A stretch of 8,460 nucleotides of DNA from positions 2,115 to 10,574 of the forward strand of contig PKXT01000072.1 of the NCBI GenBank assembly GCA_003133505.1. Direction: 5' to 3'. Of this stretch, positions 6,345 through 8,460 are shown piece after piece. The stretch comes from Acidobacteriota bacterium (GTDB lineage: Bacteria > Acidobacteriota > Terriglobia > Acidiferrales > UBA7541). The notes beneath the pieces were generated by a model. The model had not been told where the DNA came from. It worked only from the letters and a program-made list of their open reading frames with translations, and did no database searches. Within the stretch, counting starts at the first letter, position 1; each line of letters opens with the position of its first letter. The translations under genes were made by a program, and so were the position numbers.

Positions 6345-6656
6345 CTAGCACGACCGGGCTTGCCATAGCTCCTCAAACAGCCTCACCGTCGCTGGCCCAT
6401 GCCCCGCGTAATGATTATTCGCGAAGGCAAACACCTGAACGCCGCGGCGCACGGCCTGATCGCACACCTTCAGCCATTCTTGAAGCGGTTCGCGACAATC
6501 GAGAATCGTCTTGTCCCATATTTTCGTCAGTCGCGCGATTCCTTTGCGGTCACCCAGCCAGCGGATATAGGTGAAATCTGCAGTAATGGGGTCGAAACGC
6601 TCGAACCACTCCGCGATCCGCGGCATCCACGATTGATCAATCAGCGCCGGCGGCCT
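6345..6656 (-). pseudogene. DUF72 (YecE-like) protein, C-terminal remnant
   Basis: About 103 codons are open after an in-frame TGA at 6657-6659. The reading IDQSWMPRIAEWFERFDP, then TADFTYIRWLGDR, and later VQVFAFANNHYAGHGPATV are typical of the C-terminal third of DUF72 proteins, which fold as a TIM barrel and are normally about 240-300 residues; their biochemical role is unknown. Roughly the first two thirds are missing. An ATG at 6626 lies inside the conserved part (SWMPR) and has no ribosome site, so it is not a true start. The remnant's first 20 nt overlap the 3' end of the hydrolase gene in another frame, which marks the break point. The native C-terminus (LFEELWQARSC, stop at 6345) appears intact. 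Confidence 0.82.
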
Positions 6657-7332
6657 TCACACCCTTGGCGGCTTGTTCGATAAGCGCTGCGACAGCCCCG
6701 GGCTGGGACACGTAGATGGCGTGGCTGCCCTTGGCCTCGACGACCGTGGAACCCGCCCGTTTGGACATGGAACGCTGGGCAACAGGCGGGATCATCTTAT
6801 CCCCGGTGACAACTAGGTACCAGCTTGGCTTCGCCTTCCACGCTGGCTCGGTGATGGAGCCACTGAGAGCCGCTACGCCCCACGGGACTTGGGAGTCGGC
6901 CATGAAAGCGGCTTTATCTGCGTCCACGTCGGCTGCGAAGGAAGCGTGGAACTTCGCCTTGTCGAGGAACAGGTAGCCGTCCTGGGCGGGCTGGATCGGC
7001 GGCACGGGCGCGCCCGGCGGTGGATCTTTGATGAGCGTTGCCACCGACTCTCCCTTGTCTGGAGCAAATGCAGTGATATACACAAGCCCTGCAACCTTAG
7101 GATCGTTGCCGGCTTCGGTGATCACCGCTCCACCATAGGAGTGGCCCACGAGAATCGCCGGCCCATCCTGCGCCGCGAGAACGCGCTTGGTGACGGCCAC
7201 GTCGTCCTCCAGCGAAATTGTCGGATTCTGGACGATGCTGACATTGTAGCCGTCCTTCTTAAGAATTTTGTAGACGCCCTCCCAGCCGGCGCCGTCCACA
7301 AAGCCACCGTGGACTAGAACGATGTTCTTCAT
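6637..7332 (-). CDS. Alpha/beta-fold hydrolase (EstC/salicylate-esterase-like type)
   Basis: 231 residues from ATG 7332, fixed by AAAGGAGG (7341-7348) at 8-nt spacing. The in-frame ATG at 7377 would add 15 residues across the ribosome site and is rejected. The protein opens MKNIVLVHGGFVDGAGWEGV with the HGG oxyanion element (8-10). It has the nucleophile elbow GHSYGG with Ser65, and probable acid Asp178 (VTGDKMIP) and His204 (KGSHAIYVS), so the catalytic triad is complete. The length matches the family's usual size. No signal peptide, so cytoplasmic. Relatives hydrolyse small esters or act in detoxification; the substrate cannot be told from sequence. The last few residues (AAGAD) and stop come from DNA that also encodes the DUF72 remnant in another frame, so the C-terminal tail may be a junction product. 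A dyad at 7378-7401 lies upstream. Confidence 0.93.
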   Translation of the reverse strand: MKNIVLVHGGFVDGAGWEGVYKILKKDGYNVSIVQNPTISLEDDVAVTKRVLAAQDGPAILVGHSYGGAVITEAGNDPKVAGLVYITAFAPDKGESVATLIKDPPPGAPVPPIQPAQDGYLFLDKAKFHASFAADVDADKAAFMADSQVPWGVAALSGSITEPAWKAKPSWYLVVTGDKMIPPVAQRSMSKRAGSTVVEAKGSHAIYVSQPGAVAALIEQAAKGVKAAGAD

Positions 7333-7340
7333 GCTCGCTA

Positions 7341-7348
7341 CCTCCTTT
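7341..7348 (-). promoter_or_regulatory. Near-perfect Shine-Dalgarno site (AAAGGAGG)
   Basis: An eight-base match to the anti-Shine-Dalgarno complement on the minus strand, 8 nt before ATG 7332. It is the strongest ribosome site in the window and suggests the hydrolase is translated efficiently. Confidence 0.85.
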
Positions 7349-7377
7349 GAACTGGAATTTCCTTTTGGGGTTTTCAA

Positions 7378-7401
7378 CGGTCGGTAGTTTACACCCGACC
7401 G
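7378..7401. promoter_or_regulatory. Inverted repeat upstream of the hydrolase gene, operator candidate
   Basis: CGGTCGG (7378-7384) and CCGACCG (7395-7401) form a perfect 7-bp dyad with a 10-nt AT-rich spacer (TAGTTTACAC). It lies 45 nt upstream of the hydrolase ATG, where a repressor of the TetR/MarR kind could act on transcription. On the minus strand TAAACT inside the spacer is a possible -10 element, but no good -35 at proper spacing was found. It could also be a leader hairpin. No regulator gene is visible next to it. Confidence 0.45.
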
Positions 7402-7526
7402 CCTCTGGGTGGATTTGGAAGCCCCGTTTTTCCTCCGCGGGCTGCCTTTAGCCGCTCCAAAACCACTCGTTCTGGCCGGGCCGGGGTAGGGGGGCGTGTG
7501 CGGGCAAAGTCAAAAGAAAATCTTAT

Positions 7527-7543
7527 TGCGCGCTCCGCGCGCA
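7527..7543. repeat. GC hairpin TGCGCGC-TCC-GCGCGCA
   Basis: A perfect 7-bp stem (7527-7533 with 7537-7543) closed by a 3-nt loop. On the minus strand it is followed after a few bases by an A/T-rich stretch with TTTT, but not directly by a U-run, so it is a poor intrinsic terminator. Confidence 0.55.
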
Positions 7544-7600
7544 CCACAAAACCGTCTCGACCTCGCGGCCTTCGCCCTCTCAGGTCGGCTCGTTCAACTT

Positions 7601-7628
7601 CGCGGGGCGGCTTGCTGCGCGCCCCGCG
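7601..7628. repeat. GC hairpin with perfect 9-bp stem
   Basis: CGCGGGGCG (7601-7609) pairs with CGCCCCGCG (7620-7628) across a 10-nt loop. An alternative stem, GCGCGCC (7626-7632) with GGCGCGC (7634-7640), overlaps it, so the two structures are mutually exclusive. Confidence 0.55.
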
Positions 7629-7750
7629 CGCCGGGCGCGCTCCCGGCGGATGATTGAAAATGTGCATTTACCCCACTGCTTTTTGGGTGCGGGATCACGA
7701 AAACCAGAACCAAACATGCGAGCTAACAGGGTATTGTGCGGGCAATACAC

Positions 7751-8437
7751 TCAATCTCTCGAACCAATTATGATTGTTAGGGTGTCAGTTTCGCCGTTAT
7801 GGTCGAAAAAATGTCGTTGTGCTGGTATACCCTCTGCGATGAGTCCCTTTACCAATGCTTCCATTGGTGGCAAGAGGCTCTTATTTCCATTGAAGGCATC
7901 CACAAAAATCCCTGATTTGAGTATCACTTCGCTTTTGTTAGCGATGGTTAGGGGATTGCTTGGAGGTTTTCTAACCCAACCGGCTTCGGACAAAATCTTT
8001 TCCATCGTGTCTAGGAATCCAGAAGACTGAGGATCAGTAAAAAATCTAAATTGGGTGCCAGCGAAGGGTTTCAATTCAGCAACTAGCCTTGCTTCTCCAG
8101 CGGGGCCAATTTTCCAACCAGCAAGGCGCTCTTCAATTCTCACGCGGGCAAGTTTTTCTTGCTCGGCCACTGCGTTTGCTTCAGCCGCGTGTTGTTCAGC
8201 CATAGCTGCTTGGCGGTTTGCCTCCGCGACCAGTCTGTTGGCATTTGCTGCATCCCTTGTAGCGTTTGCTGTTTGGGCCTCATTTGTGCTGATTCGCTCA
8301 TCGGCATAGCGACCCCTTATTCCCGAACTCCAAATTGCAGCGATTGTCCCCGTTAGAGTCAATACGGCACCGATACTCAGGACAATATTTGCCACATGAT
8401 AAATTTCGTCGGCCCGATGAGAGGATATATGAATCAT
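7751..8437 (-). CDS. Membrane-anchored coiled-coil protein, unknown function (start may lie outside window)
   Basis: 228 residues from ATG 8437. One hydrophobic segment at about 15-37 (VANIVLSIGAVLTLTGTIAAIW) is followed by a long Ala/Glu/Asn/Arg-rich heptad region (about 44-106), a probable coiled coil. The C-terminal domain (107-228) begins RIEERLAGWKIGPAGEARLVAELKPFAGTQF and includes a FLDTMEKILSEAGW helix. That L.PFAG...AGW pattern recurs in single-pass, coiled-coil hypothetical proteins of many Proteobacteria and Acidobacteriota; their role is unknown. The Ala-rich middle invites false matches to chromosome-segregation or tropomyosin-like proteins. ATG 8437 has no ribosome site and the frame stays open to the right edge without another start codon, so the N-terminus may extend beyond the window. 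The gene is visibly AT-richer than the hairpin region on its left, which hints at a composition boundary. Confidence 0.78.
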   Translation of the reverse strand: MIHISSHRADEIYHVANIVLSIGAVLTLTGTIAAIWSSGIRGRYADERISTNEAQTANATRDAANANRLVAEANRQAAMAEQHAAEANAVAEQEKLARVRIEERLAGWKIGPAGEARLVAELKPFAGTQFRFFTDPQSSGFLDTMEKILSEAGWVRKPPSNPLTIANKSEVILKSGIFVDAFNGNKSLLPPMEALVKGLIAEGIPAQRHFFDHNGETDTLTIIIGSRD

Positions 8438-8460
8438 TAGCGTAAGGACATCATAAAAAT

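Larger units (their letters stand above)
7402..7750. other. Gene-free region, GC-rich and hairpin-rich on its left side
   Basis: From about 7430 to 7650 the sequence is very GC-rich with several strong inverted repeats. A 92-codon minus-strand frame (7389-7667) covers it, but it is almost only Arg, Pro, Gly and Ala, has no ribosome site and resembles no protein I know, so I treat it as non-coding. Between 7651 and 7750 the composition turns AT-richer. This is the 3' side of the coiled-coil gene, and no U-run terminator is evident. The region could carry a structured RNA, a dispersed repeat copy or a transcription-stopping element. None of these can be decided here. Confidence 0.5.

Noticed and set aside
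5423..6376. Longer 317-residue reading of the membrane protein
   Set aside because: The extra 23 residues overlap the DUF72 3' end, are Arg-rich and lack a ribosome site, whereas ATG 6307 has AAGGGG at good spacing.
6889..7317. Plus-strand 142-codon open frame
   Set aside because: It is antisense to the hydrolase, whose catalytic triad is complete. It is a by-product of codon bias.
7389..7667. Minus-strand 92-codon Arg/Pro-rich frame
   Set aside because: Composition is that of a GC-rich hairpin region read as protein, with no ribosome site and no motif. Kept only as a gene-free region.
7851..7868. Inverted repeat ACCAATG-CTTC-CATTGGT
   Set aside because: Perfect 7-bp stem, but it lies within the coding sequence of the coiled-coil protein's C-terminal domain with no sign of a separate role.
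1..8460. CRISPR array, tRNA or rRNA genes, transposase or integrase, attachment sites
   Set aside because: No regularly spaced direct repeats, no tRNA- or rRNA-like stretches and no transposase or integrase motifs were seen. The rearrangements therefore have no visible mobile agent in the window.

Overview
The window looks like an accessory stretch of a soil Acidobacteriota genome, perhaps class Terriglobia. This is inferred from gene content: a TPR array of the type found on acidobacterial signalling proteins, a GloVer-repeat/IPT surface protein, a DUF72 protein, a small alpha/beta hydrolase and several secreted proteins with no clear family. No rRNA, tRNA, CRISPR array or intact transposase was seen, so the taxonomic guess is soft.

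Layout. 3-953 (+) is the 3' end of a TPR protein whose start lies outside the window. It is followed closely by a lipoprotein gene (978-1508, +), probably in the same transcript. A secreted protein of unknown family lies convergently at 1584-2309 (-), with a hairpin and palindrome upstream. 2530-3225 (-) is a decayed GloVer-repeat gene: its 5' end is gone and it has two frameshifts, and the reading can be rebuilt through an intact C-terminal IPT/TIG domain. Directly upstream of it, on the same strand, is a two-gene unit: a RecA-fold-like protein with a degenerate Walker A loop (3515-4141, -) and a 108-codon protein beginning MGRTVPTFR (3176-3502, -). The last codons of the small gene read into the GloVer remnant.

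A divergent intergenic region (4142-4356) holds one plausible promoter in each direction and a perfect inverted repeat. To its right is a helical protein resembling DUF5677 (4357-5337, +). Convergent to that is a two-helix membrane protein (5423-6307, -), then the C-terminal third of a DUF72 gene (6345-6656, -) truncated where a complete alpha/beta hydrolase gene (6637-7332, -) abuts and slightly overlaps it. The hydrolase has a very strong ribosome binding site and a 7-bp dyad upstream. About 420 bases without a credible gene follow, GC-rich and full of hairpins on the hydrolase side. The window ends in a membrane-anchored coiled-coil protein (7751-8437, -) whose true start may lie beyond the edge.

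The genes do not form one pathway. The picture is of a rearranged region with two gene remnants, each ending at a junction with a living gene. The part most likely to be a poorly described functional unit is the RecA-like/MGRT pair. No complete new defence or mobile system can be demonstrated from the sequence alone.
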